Shown in pieces: positions 22,465 to 30,323 of a DNA stretch of 64,000 nucleotides; position 1 is the first letter of the stretch; every line of letters starts with the position of its first letter. The notes beneath the pieces were generated by a model. That model was not told where the DNA came from, searched no databases, and worked only from the letters and a program-made list of their open reading frames with translations. Both the position numbers and the translations under genes were made by a program. Origin of the DNA: Enterococcus faecalis (GTDB lineage: Bacteria > Bacillota > Bacilli > Lactobacillales > Enterococcaceae); NCBI RefSeq assembly GCF_029024925.1, contig NZ_CP118962.1, positions 1 to 64,000 on the forward strand. The letters run 5' to 3'.

Positions 22465-22493
22465 CTTTTTACCTAAAATTTTTAGGTAAAAAG
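22465..22493 (+). other. Palindrome in the mpt 5' leader
   Basis: CTTTTTACCTAAAA (22465-22478) pairs with TTTTAGGTAAAAAG (22480-22493). It lies 15 bases past the -12 element, so it would be in the first bases of the transcript or overlap its start. It may be an RNA-stabilising hairpin or an operator; function unknown. Confidence 0.5.
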
Positions 22494-22538
22494 ACAAAGG
22501 TCCTAACCTTTAAAAATGAATTTAAAGGAGCATTCCCG

Positions 22539-23051
22539 ATGGTAATGGATATTCGTTTAGCTCGAATTGATGATCGATTAATTCATGGCCAAGTAGCAAC
22601 TGTTTGGGCAAAATTGACGAACATTAATCGCATTTTAGTGGTTAGTGATTCCGTTGCTCATGACAATTTGAGAAAAGCCTTGTTGGTTCAAGCTGCTCCA
22701 CCTGGTGTCAAAGTAAATGTCATCACTGTTCAAAAAATGATTGATGTTTACCCTGATCCTCGTTTTGATTCGTTTCGATCCATGTTGTTATTCACTAATC
22801 CTTTGGACGTGAAACGAGTGGTCGAAGGCGGTGTACAACTAACTTCTGTGAATATTGGCGGAATGAGTTTCAGTACAGGCAAGCGAATGATTACGAATGC
22901 AGTCGCAGTGGATGCCAACGATTTAAAAGCATTTCTGTTTTTAAATGAACAAGGTATTGAATTGGAAATTCGAAAAGTCGCAGCAGACAGCCAAGTGAAT
23001 TTGATGGATTTACTGAAAAAAGAGCGTAGCAAAGAAAATAACGCCAGCTGA
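22539..23051 (+). CDS. mptB: Mannose-family PTS component IIB
   Basis: EIIB of the mannose/sorbose family passes phosphate from EIIA to the sugar. The 170-aa product is a single IIB domain with the phospho-accepting His16 in RLIHGQVATVW, then VKVNVITVQKMI and a FSTGKRMI-type motif. It duplicates the IIB half of the next gene, so the operon has two IIB domains. The ATG is preceded by AAAGGAG at 8 bp. It is first in the mpt operon, directly downstream of the sigma-54 promoter. The symbol follows enterococcal usage as recalled. Confidence 0.88.
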   Translation: MVMDIRLARIDDRLIHGQVATVWAKLTNINRILVVSDSVAHDNLRKALLVQAAPPGVKVNVITVQKMIDVYPDPRFDSFRSMLLFTNPLDVKRVVEGGVQLTSVNIGGMSFSTGKRMITNAVAVDANDLKAFLFLNEQGIELEIRKVAADSQVNLMDLLKKERSKENNAS

Positions 23052-23285
23052 CGTTAATTTTTACAGACGAAAGACATTGAAAGGATGTGGTGGCCTAGGA
23101 CCAACATCATTGCTTCATGAACTGTATTGATAAAGGCAAGTGCTGATGTTGAAAAAAATCAAGAACTATTGAAATTTTTTCATTTATTTTTGTCAGAATC
23201 TGATTTATCTGATTTTTTTCAAAAAGTGAAAGCGTTTAGCAGTACAACCATGAAAAAAAACATCAATTATACAGGAGGTATAAAA
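23052..23285 (+). other. Non-coding spacer between mptB and mptA
   Basis: This 234-bp gap is unusually long inside an operon. The mptA frame stays open back to 23127 but that extension is lysine/phenylalanine-rich, lacks a ribosome site and has no family similarity that I recognise. A weak hairpin GATGTGGTGGCC / GGACCAACATC lies at about 23082-23109. A processing or stability element is possible. Confidence 0.45.
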
Positions 23286-24278
23286 ATGGTAGGAATTATC
23301 CTAGCAAGTCACGGTGAATTTGCTGAAGGGATCTTGCAATCTGGTGCAATGATCTTTGGCGAACAAGAAAATGTAAAAGCAGTTACGTTAATGCCTAGCG
23401 AAGGTCCCGATGATGTAAAAGCAAAAATGCAAGAAGCCATTGCATCGTTTGACAATCAAGACGAAGTACTATTTTTAGTTGACCTATGGGGAGGAACACC
23501 ATTTAACCAAGCGAACTCATTGTTAGAAGATCATAAAGACAAATGGGCAATCGTTGCAGGTATGAATTTACCAATGGTTATTGAAGCATATGCTTCTCGT
23601 TTCTCTATGGAATCAGCACAAGAAATTGCGACACACATTCTTGAAACAGCAAAAGATGGTGTCAAAGTTAAACCAGAAGAGTTACAACCAGCAGAAGCAC
23701 CAAAAGCTGCTGCGACAGAAGATGCACAGCCAAAAGGTTCGTTACCACCAGGTACAGTTGTTGGCGATGGCAAAATTAAATTTGTGCTAGCACGTATTGA
23801 TTCACGTTTGTTACATGGTCAAGTAGCAACAGCTTGGACAAAAGCAACACAACCAAACAGAATTATTGTTGTTTCTGATGCCGTTGCAAAAGATGACTTA
23901 CGTAAGAAATTAATCGAACAAGCAGCTCCTCCAGGAGTAAAAGCCAATGTTATTCCAATCAGTAAAATGATTGAAGTAGCGAAAGATCCACGTTTTGGCA
24001 ATACAAAAGCATTATTATTATTTGAAAATCCTGAAGACGTCTTAAAAGTGGTTGAAGGCGGCGTAGAAATCCCAGAAGTAAACGTTGGTTCAATGGCTCA
24101 CTCTGTTGGAAAAGTCGTTGTAAGCAAAGTATTATCAATGGGTCAAGAAGACGTTGATACGTTTGATGAATTAAAAGCCAAAGGCATCAAATTTGATGTG
24201 CGTAAAGTGCCAAATGATTCAAAAGCGAATATGGACGAAATTTTGAAAAAAGCAAAAAATGAGTTAGCAAACGCGTAA
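23286..24278 (+). CDS. mptA: Mannose PTS component IIAB
   Basis: This fusion of EIIA and EIIB of the mannose/glucose PTS receives phosphate from HPr. The 330-aa protein has the IIA domain (about 1-130) with phospho-His9 in ILASHGEFAEG and the DLWGGTPFNQ motif, an Ala/Pro-rich linker (about 130-160), and a IIB domain (about 160-330) with its own active His in RLLHGQVATAW. ATG 23286 follows AGGAGG. With mptC and mptD it forms the main enterococcal glucose/mannose transporter. Confidence 0.95.
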   Translation: MVGIILASHGEFAEGILQSGAMIFGEQENVKAVTLMPSEGPDDVKAKMQEAIASFDNQDEVLFLVDLWGGTPFNQANSLLEDHKDKWAIVAGMNLPMVIEAYASRFSMESAQEIATHILETAKDGVKVKPEELQPAEAPKAAATEDAQPKGSLPPGTVVGDGKIKFVLARIDSRLLHGQVATAWTKATQPNRIIVVSDAVAKDDLRKKLIEQAAPPGVKANVIPISKMIEVAKDPRFGNTKALLLFENPEDVLKVVEGGVEIPEVNVGSMAHSVGKVVVSKVLSMGQEDVDTFDELKAKGIKFDVRKVPNDSKANMDEILKKAKNELANA

Positions 24279-24312
24279 CTCGCCAAATACAAATCAAAAT
24301 AGGAGGCTTATC

Positions 24313-25116
24313 ATGTCTGTTATATCAATTATTTTAGTTTTACTCGTTGCCTTTCTAGCTGGTATGGAAGGGATTTTGGATGAGTTCCAATTCCACCAAC
24401 CGTTAGTAGCATGTACATTAATCGGATTAGTTACTGGTAATTTAGAAGCCGGAATTGTTTTAGGTGGTACTTTACAAATGATCGCGTTAGGTTGGGCGAA
24501 CATCGGGGCTGCCGTTGCACCGGATGCCGCTTTAGCATCTGTTGCCTCAGCAATTATTTTAGTTTTAGGTGGCCAAGGTGTTAAAGGTGTTCCTTCAGCG
24601 ATTGCCATCGCAGTTCCTTTAGCGGTTGCAGGTTTGTTCTTAACAATGATCGTTCGGACAGTTGCGGTTCCAATCGTTCACATGATGGATGCGGCTGCTG
24701 AAAAAGGCAACATTAAACAAGTTGAAATGTTACACATTTTCGCTGTATGTTTACAAGGTATTCGTATTGCGATTCCAGCAGGTGCGTTACTATTCATTCC
24801 TGCTGACACTGTTCGTAATTTCTTAGAATCAATGCCAGCTTGGTTAACTGATGGTATGGCTATCGGTGGTGGTATGGTCGTTGCCGTAGGTTATGCATTA
24901 GTAATCAACATGATGGCAACAAAAGAAGTATGGCCATTCTTCATTATCGGTTTCGTAGTCGCAGCGATTTCTCAATTAACATTAATCGCATTAGGTGCTT
25001 TAGGTGTCGCTTTAGCTCTTATTTACTTGAACTTATCTAAAATGGGCGGTTCTTCTAACTCAAATGGCGGAGGCAACTCTGGCGACCCATTAGGCGATAT
25101 TTTAAACGACTACTAA
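24313..25116 (+). CDS. mptC: Mannose PTS permease component IIC
   Basis: IIC is one of the two membrane subunits that carry mannose, glucose and related sugars. The 267-aa protein has multiple hydrophobic segments from the N-terminus (VISIILVLLVAFLAGMEGIL), the family stretches TLIGLVTGNLEAGIVLGGT and AVAPDAALASVASA, and ends in a Gly/Ser/Asn-rich tail. In this transporter family, IIC and IID also act as the docking site of class IIa bacteriocins. The start ATG is preceded by AGGAGG. Confidence 0.95.
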   Translation: MSVISIILVLLVAFLAGMEGILDEFQFHQPLVACTLIGLVTGNLEAGIVLGGTLQMIALGWANIGAAVAPDAALASVASAIILVLGGQGVKGVPSAIAIAVPLAVAGLFLTMIVRTVAVPIVHMMDAAAEKGNIKQVEMLHIFAVCLQGIRIAIPAGALLFIPADTVRNFLESMPAWLTDGMAIGGGMVVAVGYALVINMMATKEVWPFFIIGFVVAAISQLTLIALGALGVALALIYLNLSKMGGSSNSNGGGNSGDPLGDILNDY

Positions 25117-25138
25117 TTCTGAAGGAGGAGCAAAGAAA

Positions 25139-26050
25139 ATGGCAGAAAAAATTCAATTAACTAAAAAAGATCGTTTAGCTGTAGCTTGGCGTTCAACATT
25201 TATCCAAGGTTCTTGGAACTATGAACGTATGCAAAACGGCGGCTGGGCATTCTCAATGATTCCAGCAATCAAAAAATTATATAAAACGAAAGAAGAACGT
25301 TCAGCGGCGTTAAAACGTCACTTAGAGTTCTTTAATACACACCCATACATTGCCTCACCAATTCTTGGTGTAACATTAGCTTTGGAAGAAGAACGTGCCA
25401 ATGGCGCACCAGTTGATGACGTAGCGATTCAAGGGGTTAAAGTTGGGATGATGGGTCCTTTAGCCGGTGTCGGTGACCCAGTTTTCTGGTTTACTGTTCG
25501 TCCAATGTTAGGCGCTTTAGGTGCTTCCTTAGCAATGGGTGGTAACATCTTAGGCCCAATCTTATTCTTCGTTGCTTGGAACTTAATTCGTTGGTCATTC
25601 ATGTGGTATACACAAGAGTTTGGTTACAAAGCAGGTTCTAAAATTACTGATGACCTTTCAGGTGGTTTACTACAAGATATTACAAAAGGTGCTTCTATTT
25701 TAGGGATGTTCGTACTGGCCGCATTGGTTCAACGTTGGGTATCGATTAAGTTCTTACCAATTGTTTCACAAGTTAAGTTAGACAAAGGTGCTTATATCGA
25801 GTGGGATAAACTTCCTGCTGGCGGTGAAGGAATGCATAAAGCCTTTGAACAAGTGAACCAAGGCTTGGCGCTTTCACCAACGAAAGTTACTACTTTACAA
25901 GATAACTTAGATCAATTGATTCCAGGTCTAGCACCATTACTACTTACATTCTTATGTATGTGGTTATTGAAGAAAAAAGTTAGCCCAATCGTTATCATTC
26001 TTGGTTTATTCGTAGTCGGCGTAGTCGGCCACTTAATCGGCTTATTATAA
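25139..26050 (+). CDS. mptD: Mannose PTS permease component IID
   Basis: IID is the second membrane subunit of the mannose PTS. The 303-aa protein has the typical soluble N-terminal part (WRSTFIQGSWNYERMQN, with FNTHPYIASPILGVTLALEE), the motif GPLAGVGDPVFWFTVRP, and C-terminal hydrophobic segments. Together with IIC it determines sensitivity to pediocin-like bacteriocins. The ATG follows GGAGGAG; a terminator closes the operon after it. Confidence 0.95.
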   Translation: MAEKIQLTKKDRLAVAWRSTFIQGSWNYERMQNGGWAFSMIPAIKKLYKTKEERSAALKRHLEFFNTHPYIASPILGVTLALEEERANGAPVDDVAIQGVKVGMMGPLAGVGDPVFWFTVRPMLGALGASLAMGGNILGPILFFVAWNLIRWSFMWYTQEFGYKAGSKITDDLSGGLLQDITKGASILGMFVLAALVQRWVSIKFLPIVSQVKLDKGAYIEWDKLPAGGEGMHKAFEQVNQGLALSPTKVTTLQDNLDQLIPGLAPLLLTFLCMWLLKKKVSPIVIILGLFVVGVVGHLIGLL

Positions 26051-26084
26051 GAATGACGAGGTAAGTTTATTACTTCTAATCAAA

Positions 26085-26126
26085 AAAAGCGGAAGAGAAG
26101 TCGAGAAACTTTTCTTCCGCTTTTTT
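26085..26126 (+). terminator. Terminator of the mpt operon
   Basis: AAAAGCGGAAGA pairs with TCTTCCGCTTTT and ends in TTTTTT; lies 34 bp after mptD. Confidence 0.88.
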
Positions 26127-26146
26127 AAACAAAGATGTAATTTTGT

Positions 26147-26175
26147 TTGTTTCGATCAGGAAAGAAACGTATAAT
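26147..26175 (+). promoter_or_regulatory. Promoter of manO
   Basis: TTGTTT at 26147-26152, 17-bp spacer, perfect TATAAT at 26170-26175, 36 bp upstream of the manO ATG. Confidence 0.72.
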
Positions 26176-26211
26176 AAAGAGGAATTAGTCGAATGAAATG
26201 GAGCAGATAAC

Positions 26212-26589
26212 ATGGTACAATCATTAAACACAAAAGTTGATTTAGTTATAGATGCGACGGCATTTACAGGATTAACAGATTATGGACAAATTATGATAGG
26301 TGACCGCGGGTTTGAATTTTACCATGCCAAAGATCCACGTAAGTTTATCCAAATTCCGTGGGAAGAAGTCGATTACGTGTTGGCTTCAGTAATGTTCAAA
26401 GGAAAATGGATTCCTCGTTATGCGATTCAAACCAAGAAAAATGGGACGTATACGTTTGCTTCAAAAGAGCCGAAGCGAGTATTACGAGCTATTCGTGAAT
26501 ATGTTGACCCAGATCATATGGTCCAATCTTTGAGTTTCTTTGATGTCATAAAAAGAGGGATTCTCTCGATTGGGAAAAAGAAAAAATAA
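26212..26589 (+). CDS. manO: DUF956 family protein ManO
   Basis: This small soluble protein of the DUF956 family is regularly encoded beside mannose PTS operons in lactic acid bacteria and is proposed to modulate their expression. The 125-aa sequence is typical: DYGQIMIGDRGFEFYHAKDP, IPWEEVDYVLASVMFKGKW, RYAIQTKKNG. It has no membrane segment. It is separated from mptD by a terminator but has its own promoter. The precise biochemical role is not known. Confidence 0.9.
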   Translation: MVQSLNTKVDLVIDATAFTGLTDYGQIMIGDRGFEFYHAKDPRKFIQIPWEEVDYVLASVMFKGKWIPRYAIQTKKNGTYTFASKEPKRVLRAIREYVDPDHMVQSLSFFDVIKRGILSIGKKKK

Positions 26590-26594
26590 TTTAT

Positions 26595-26640
26595 AACTGT
26601 TACTTTTTTATAAACTAGATGAAAAAGTAGCGGTTTTTTT
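26595..26640 (+). terminator. Terminator after manO
   Basis: The ACTTTTT/AAAAAGT stem extends with mismatches toward AACTGTT / AGCGGTT, followed by TTTTTTT. Confidence 0.75.
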
Positions 26641-26769
26641 GTGGGAAAACGAGGGACTTATTTATACAAAAAAGGCACAATTTTGCACCAAAAAAGAGAC
26701 AATCAAGTGATACGTTGTTTTTAATGGAGTTATCATTGAAATGGTTTTCAGAAAGCACGATGAAAATAT

Positions 26770-26797
26770 TTGACACCTTGTAAAATAGTAGTAACAT
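26770..26797 (+). promoter_or_regulatory. Promoter of the DUF308 gene
   Basis: Perfect TTGACA at 26770-26775, 16-bp spacer, TAACAT at 26792-26797. Confidence 0.65.
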
Positions 26798-26836
26798 AAT
26801 AAGTGTAATAAATTATTTTATAGAGGAGTGAGTGTC

Positions 26837-27364
26837 ATGGAACAACGACAACATCATGGAATGGACTGGGGTTCATTAGTATTAGGAATTCTATTTGTTC
26901 TGACTGCATTAATTTCTTTCCAAAATCCTGCCGGTAATTTAATTGCCATTGTGATGGTTTTTGCGATTTTTGCTATTATTAAAGGGATTTTCGAAATTTT
27001 TGTACGTAATCGTATGAAAGAATTGCTAGGCTACAAAGCTTATGCACCAATCATCTTAGGGATTATTGATATCCTAATTGGTGTTTACTTATTGTTTAAC
27101 TTAAATATTGGTGTCGCTGTGTTACCATTTGTTTTTGCAATTTGGTTTTTATTCGACTCAATTTTCGGCTTATTTACTTTAGATTTTGCTAAACGAGTAA
27201 GCACAGGTTACTTCTGGTTCACATTAATTGTTGATGTTTTAGGGATTATCTTAGGTGTAATGTTATTATTTAATCCATTGTCTTCAGCATTAACTTTAAG
27301 CTTCTTAGTTGGCTTTTACTTTATGATGTTTGGTATTAGCAATATTGTATATGCTTTTAGATAA
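26837..27364 (+). CDS. HdeD/DUF308 family membrane protein
   Basis: The 175-aa product is almost entirely hydrophobic and is arranged as about six membrane helices in three pairs, as in HdeD/DUF308 proteins (linked to acid tolerance in E. coli; role in Firmicutes unknown). Helices lie at about 10-30, 35-52, 70-90, 95-113, 123-142 and 148-172. ATG 26837 is chosen because GAGGAG at 26823 is 8 bp upstream; an in-frame GTG overlaps that ribosome site. It is a single-gene unit closed by a strong terminator. Confidence 0.85.
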   Translation: MEQRQHHGMDWGSLVLGILFVLTALISFQNPAGNLIAIVMVFAIFAIIKGIFEIFVRNRMKELLGYKAYAPIILGIIDILIGVYLLFNLNIGVAVLPFVFAIWFLFDSIFGLFTLDFAKRVSTGYFWFTLIVDVLGIILGVMLLFNPLSSALTLSFLVGFYFMMFGISNIVYAFR

Positions 27365-27373
27365 AAGAAGTAA

Positions 27374-27412
27374 AAAAACAGGTTTTCCGAAAAGGAAAAC
27401 CTGTTTTTTTTT
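27374..27412. terminator. Bidirectional terminator
   Basis: AAACAGGTTTTCC (27376-27388) pairs with GGAAAACCTGTTT (27394-27406), with A-runs before and T-runs after; it serves the DUF308 gene and the convergent small gene. Confidence 0.9.
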
Positions 27413-27615
27413 TAATAACGACGGTGGCAGTTGCCATTATTTCCCGAAATTGTTCGAACAAGCCACACGATAATCGCTACGGGAACTAAAATTTTTACTG
27501 CTAGCCACAATAAGCTTCCCACGATACCGACAACGGCACTAAAGAGTGAACCGACAACTAAAAATAAAAGGACCACTAAAAGAATATTTATAAACATTGG
27601 TCGTTGATTATTCAT
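27412..27615 (-). CDS. Small membrane protein of unknown function
   Basis: This 67-aa protein is nearly all membrane: one long or two short hydrophobic helices (about 8-50, INILLVVLLFLVVGSLF then VGIVGSLLWLAVKILVPVAI) and a short charged tail with GNCHRRY. ATG at 27615 is chosen because GGAGGT precedes it at a good distance; the frame is open further up but without a ribosome site. The family is not recognised with certainty. It converges on the DUF308 gene across a shared terminator. Confidence 0.7.
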   Translation of the reverse strand: MNNQRPMFINILLVVLLFLVVGSLFSAVVGIVGSLLWLAVKILVPVAIIVWLVRTISGNNGNCHRRY

Positions 27616-27751
27616 ACGTACTACCTCCAAATTTTTCCTGTTTTCTATATACAGAGTATAGCAAGAAAGCGCAACAAACACCTCCATCGGAAGGCTGATT
27701 TTTTTCTCTGGCGAATGATGGAGCCGCTGTTGGTTATTTTGGACTTTCTTA

Positions 27752-27782
27752 TTGAAATAATCAGAATATTCTGGTGTATAAT
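27752..27782 (+). promoter_or_regulatory. Promoter of the RpiR gene with an embedded palindrome
   Basis: TTGAAA (27752-27757) and TATAAT (27777-27782) are 19 bp apart. The spacer holds CAGAATATTCTG (27762-27773), a perfect 12-bp palindrome that could be an RpiR operator. Confidence 0.5.
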
Positions 27783-27812
27783 TATAAAAAAGGATTTAAA
27801 GTGAGGGATTGG

Positions 27813-28583
27813 ATGTCGACTGAGGGATTAATCGCTTTGTTAGAAAAGAAACGAAATCATTTAAGTAAAATTGAAAATCAAGTACTGGATTATATTTTGA
27901 CGCATATGACGGAAATTAGTTCACAAACCATTTATGAGGTGGCGCAGGCGTTGTTTGTCTCAACAGCCACTATTTCTCGGACAGCAAAACACTTAGGTTA
28001 TCGAGGCTTCCAAGAATTAAAATACGCAATCGTCCAATCGGTGCAGAGCGAGAGCACAGAAAGCGATAGTCGTAGTTTTCAAGCTATTACGCAACAGTTG
28101 ATTGCCAATGTGCAAGATAGTTTTCAACAAATGGATGAAGCCAAAGTCGCGGAAATGCTTAAAATGATTGAGCGTGCGAATACGATTGAAGTGTTCGGTG
28201 TTGGTGGCAGTTTTCCTATTTGTACTGATTTTGCACGAAAGCTAACATTTTTAGGAAAAAAAGCCTATGCACGATCTGATTGGGATGAACAAGCGGCAGC
28301 AGTTAAGAATCTGGACGGACAGGATTTAGCCATTTTTGTCAGTTATACAGGAGAAACTAAAGGGATTTTAGCGTATGCACGTGTAGCGCAGGAACAGCAA
28401 GTGCCGATGATTAGTTTGATTTCGACTAAAGGAAGCACCTTGGAAAAATTGTCGACGACGACGTTATTTGCCAAAGGGACGACACGTTATCATCAGCGCG
28501 TAGATTTAAGTTCAAGAATTGCTGTCATTTGTTTGTTCGATACGGTTTTATTAATGTATGCAGAGGCAAAGCAGCCGCGGTAA
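27813..28583 (+). CDS. RpiR family transcriptional regulator
   Basis: RpiR regulators bind DNA through an N-terminal helix-turn-helix and sense phosphosugars through a SIS domain. The 256-aa protein shows LSKIENQVLDYIL, the HTH VAQALFVSTATISRTAKHLGYRGFQELK (about residues 38-66, two segments), and a SIS domain (about 110-240) with GVGGSFPICTDFARKLTFLG and VSYTGETKG. ATG 27813 follows GTGAGGG. It precedes the IIBC-malY-ridA genes and is the likely local regulator, responding to their sugar phosphate. Confidence 0.9.
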   Translation: MSTEGLIALLEKKRNHLSKIENQVLDYILTHMTEISSQTIYEVAQALFVSTATISRTAKHLGYRGFQELKYAIVQSVQSESTESDSRSFQAITQQLIANVQDSFQQMDEAKVAEMLKMIERANTIEVFGVGGSFPICTDFARKLTFLGKKAYARSDWDEQAAAVKNLDGQDLAIFVSYTGETKGILAYARVAQEQQVPMISLISTKGSTLEKLSTTTLFAKGTTRYHQRVDLSSRIAVICLFDTVLLMYAEAKQPR

Positions 28584-28612
28584 TTTTATGCAACACCATA
28601 CTAAATGATGTA

Positions 28613-28646
28613 AGGGGATACAGAAAGAGTGTAGCCTCTTTTTTCT
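28613..28646 (+). terminator. Possible terminator after the RpiR gene
   Basis: GGGGATACA pairs imperfectly with TGTAGCCTC and is followed by TTTTTT. Confidence 0.5.
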
Positions 28647-28661
28647 TTGTTTTGGGCTAGT

Positions 28662-28693
28662 TATAATGAGGGCAATGAATGTAAACGCAATCA
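28662..28693 (+). promoter_or_regulatory. TATAAT and catabolite-response element (cre) before the IIBC gene
   Basis: TATAAT at 28662-28667 is followed by TGTAAACGCAATCA at 28680-28693, which matches the cre consensus TGWAANCGNTNWCA at all but one position. A cre just downstream of the -10 element fits CcpA repression. The -35 element is poor. Confidence 0.6.
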
Positions 28694-28731
28694 TTTTTAG
28701 CTTTGTAAAGAATGAATGGAGGAGTTAAGAA

Positions 28732-30300
28732 ATGGCAGTAAAGAAAAAGAAAGCGACTTTCTGGGAGTTTTTCCAAGGATTAGGCAAAACGTTTATGTTG
28801 CCAGTGGCTTTATTAGCTTTTATGGGGATTTTGTTGGGATTAGGAAGTTCTTTTTCCAGTGAATCAATGATTGAAACGGTCCCGTTTTTAGGAAAGCCCG
28901 CAGTGAAAATTATTTTCCAATTTATGTCGACAATTGGTGGTTTTGCGTTTGCCTATTTACCTGTCATGTTTGCAATGGCCATTCCGTTGGGGTTAGTTCG
29001 GAAAGAAAAAGGAATTGCTGCGTTTTCAGGTTTCGTAGGCTATACGGTGATGAATTTAGCGATTAATTTCTATTTAGTGCAGACGAATCGCCTCGTGGAT
29101 CCTGAGCAGTTGCGGGAAGCCGGCCAAGGAATGGTTTTTGGGATTCAAACGGTTGAAATGGGCGTTCTTGGTGGAATTATCGCTGGGCTTATTGTCTATA
29201 AGTTGCATAATCGATTTTATACGGTGCAACTACCAGATAGTTTTGCCTTTTTTTCTGGCGCACGGTTTGTACCAATTATTACTTCATTAGTGATGGCCTT
29301 CGTGGGCTTAGTAATTCCGTTAGTTTGGCCACTTTTCGCGCTAATGATTATGGCGATTGGCCAACTTATCCAACGTTCTGGTATTTTTGGGCCTTTTCTG
29401 TTTGGTTCAGGGGAACGTCTACTGTTACCGTTTGGGTTGCATCATATTTTGGTTTCCATGATTCGTTTTACTGAAGCAGGGGGTTCAGCGGTGGTGGCTG
29501 GCAAAGAAGTGTTTGGTGCGTTAAATATTTTCTATGCAGAATTGCAAAATAATTTACCGATTTCACCAAGCGCAACAGCTTTCTTGTCATAAGGGAAAAT
29601 GCCGACCTTTATTTTTGGCTTACCAGCGGCGGCACTTGCGATGTATCATACTGCAGCTCCGGCGAATCGACATAAGATTAAAGGCTTACTCCTTTCGGGT
29701 GTAATTGCTACGGCTATCACTGGCATTACAGAACCAATTGAATTTTTATTCTTATTTATTAGTCCATTATTATGGCTGTTTCATGTCATTATGACTGGTC
29801 TAGGTTTCATGGTAATGGCTTTATTAGGTGTTGTGATTGGGAACACTGATGGCGGGCTACTGGACTTTGTTATTTTTGGCTTGTTACAAGGAACTTATAC
29901 AAAATGGTGGTGGGTTCTCATTGTCGGCGCTATCTGGTTTGTTGTTTATTATTTCGTCTTTAAAACAGTCATTGTAACCTTTGATTTAAAAACACCTGGA
30001 CGAGACAAGGTCTTAGATGAGACTGAATATACCGATCAAGAAGTTCAATATAAGAAAACGGGTGGCTATGATGCGCCTGGGATTTTAGCGGCTTTGGGTG
30101 GGCAAGAGAATATTCAAGCTATTGATAATTGCATTACGCGTTTACGTTTAGTGTTAGCAGATGCTAATAAAGTAGATGATGACAAATTAAAGCAATTAGG
30201 GGCTTTAGGCGTTGTACATTTAGATGCGCAGAATGTACAAGTGATTATCGGAACCAAAGTGACAACGGTCCGTAATCAATTAGAGATGATTTTAGGTTAG
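28732..30300 (+). pseudogene. MalX-like PTS IIBC (glucose/maltose family), interrupted by an in-frame stop
   Basis: The two halves (28732-29592 and 29599-30300) are in the same frame and together make a 523-codon IIBC of normal size. TAA at 29590-29592 falls in FLS-stop-GKMPTFIFGLPAAALAMY, inside a conserved stretch where relatives, as recalled, read through; CAA to TAA is the simplest change. The N-terminal part is IIC with several helices; the C-terminal IIB domain is intact with the phospho-cysteine motif NCITRLRL. The second half has ATG 29599 but only a weak AAGGGA three bases before it. It follows an RpiR regulator and precedes malY, recalling the E. coli malXY pair. Loss of function, readthrough or reading error are all possible. 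Confidence 0.85.
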
Positions 30301-30323
30301 AAAAAAGACAGAAGGTGAAGAGT

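Noticed and set aside
23127-23285. 53-codon N-terminal extension of mptA
   Set aside because: The EIIA fold starts at the ATG at 23286, which has a strong AGGAGG; the extension has no ribosome site or family similarity.
28732-30300. Two separate PTS genes (IIC and IIBC halves)
   Set aside because: Both halves share one frame, are separated by one stop codon, and together give a normal-length IIBC.
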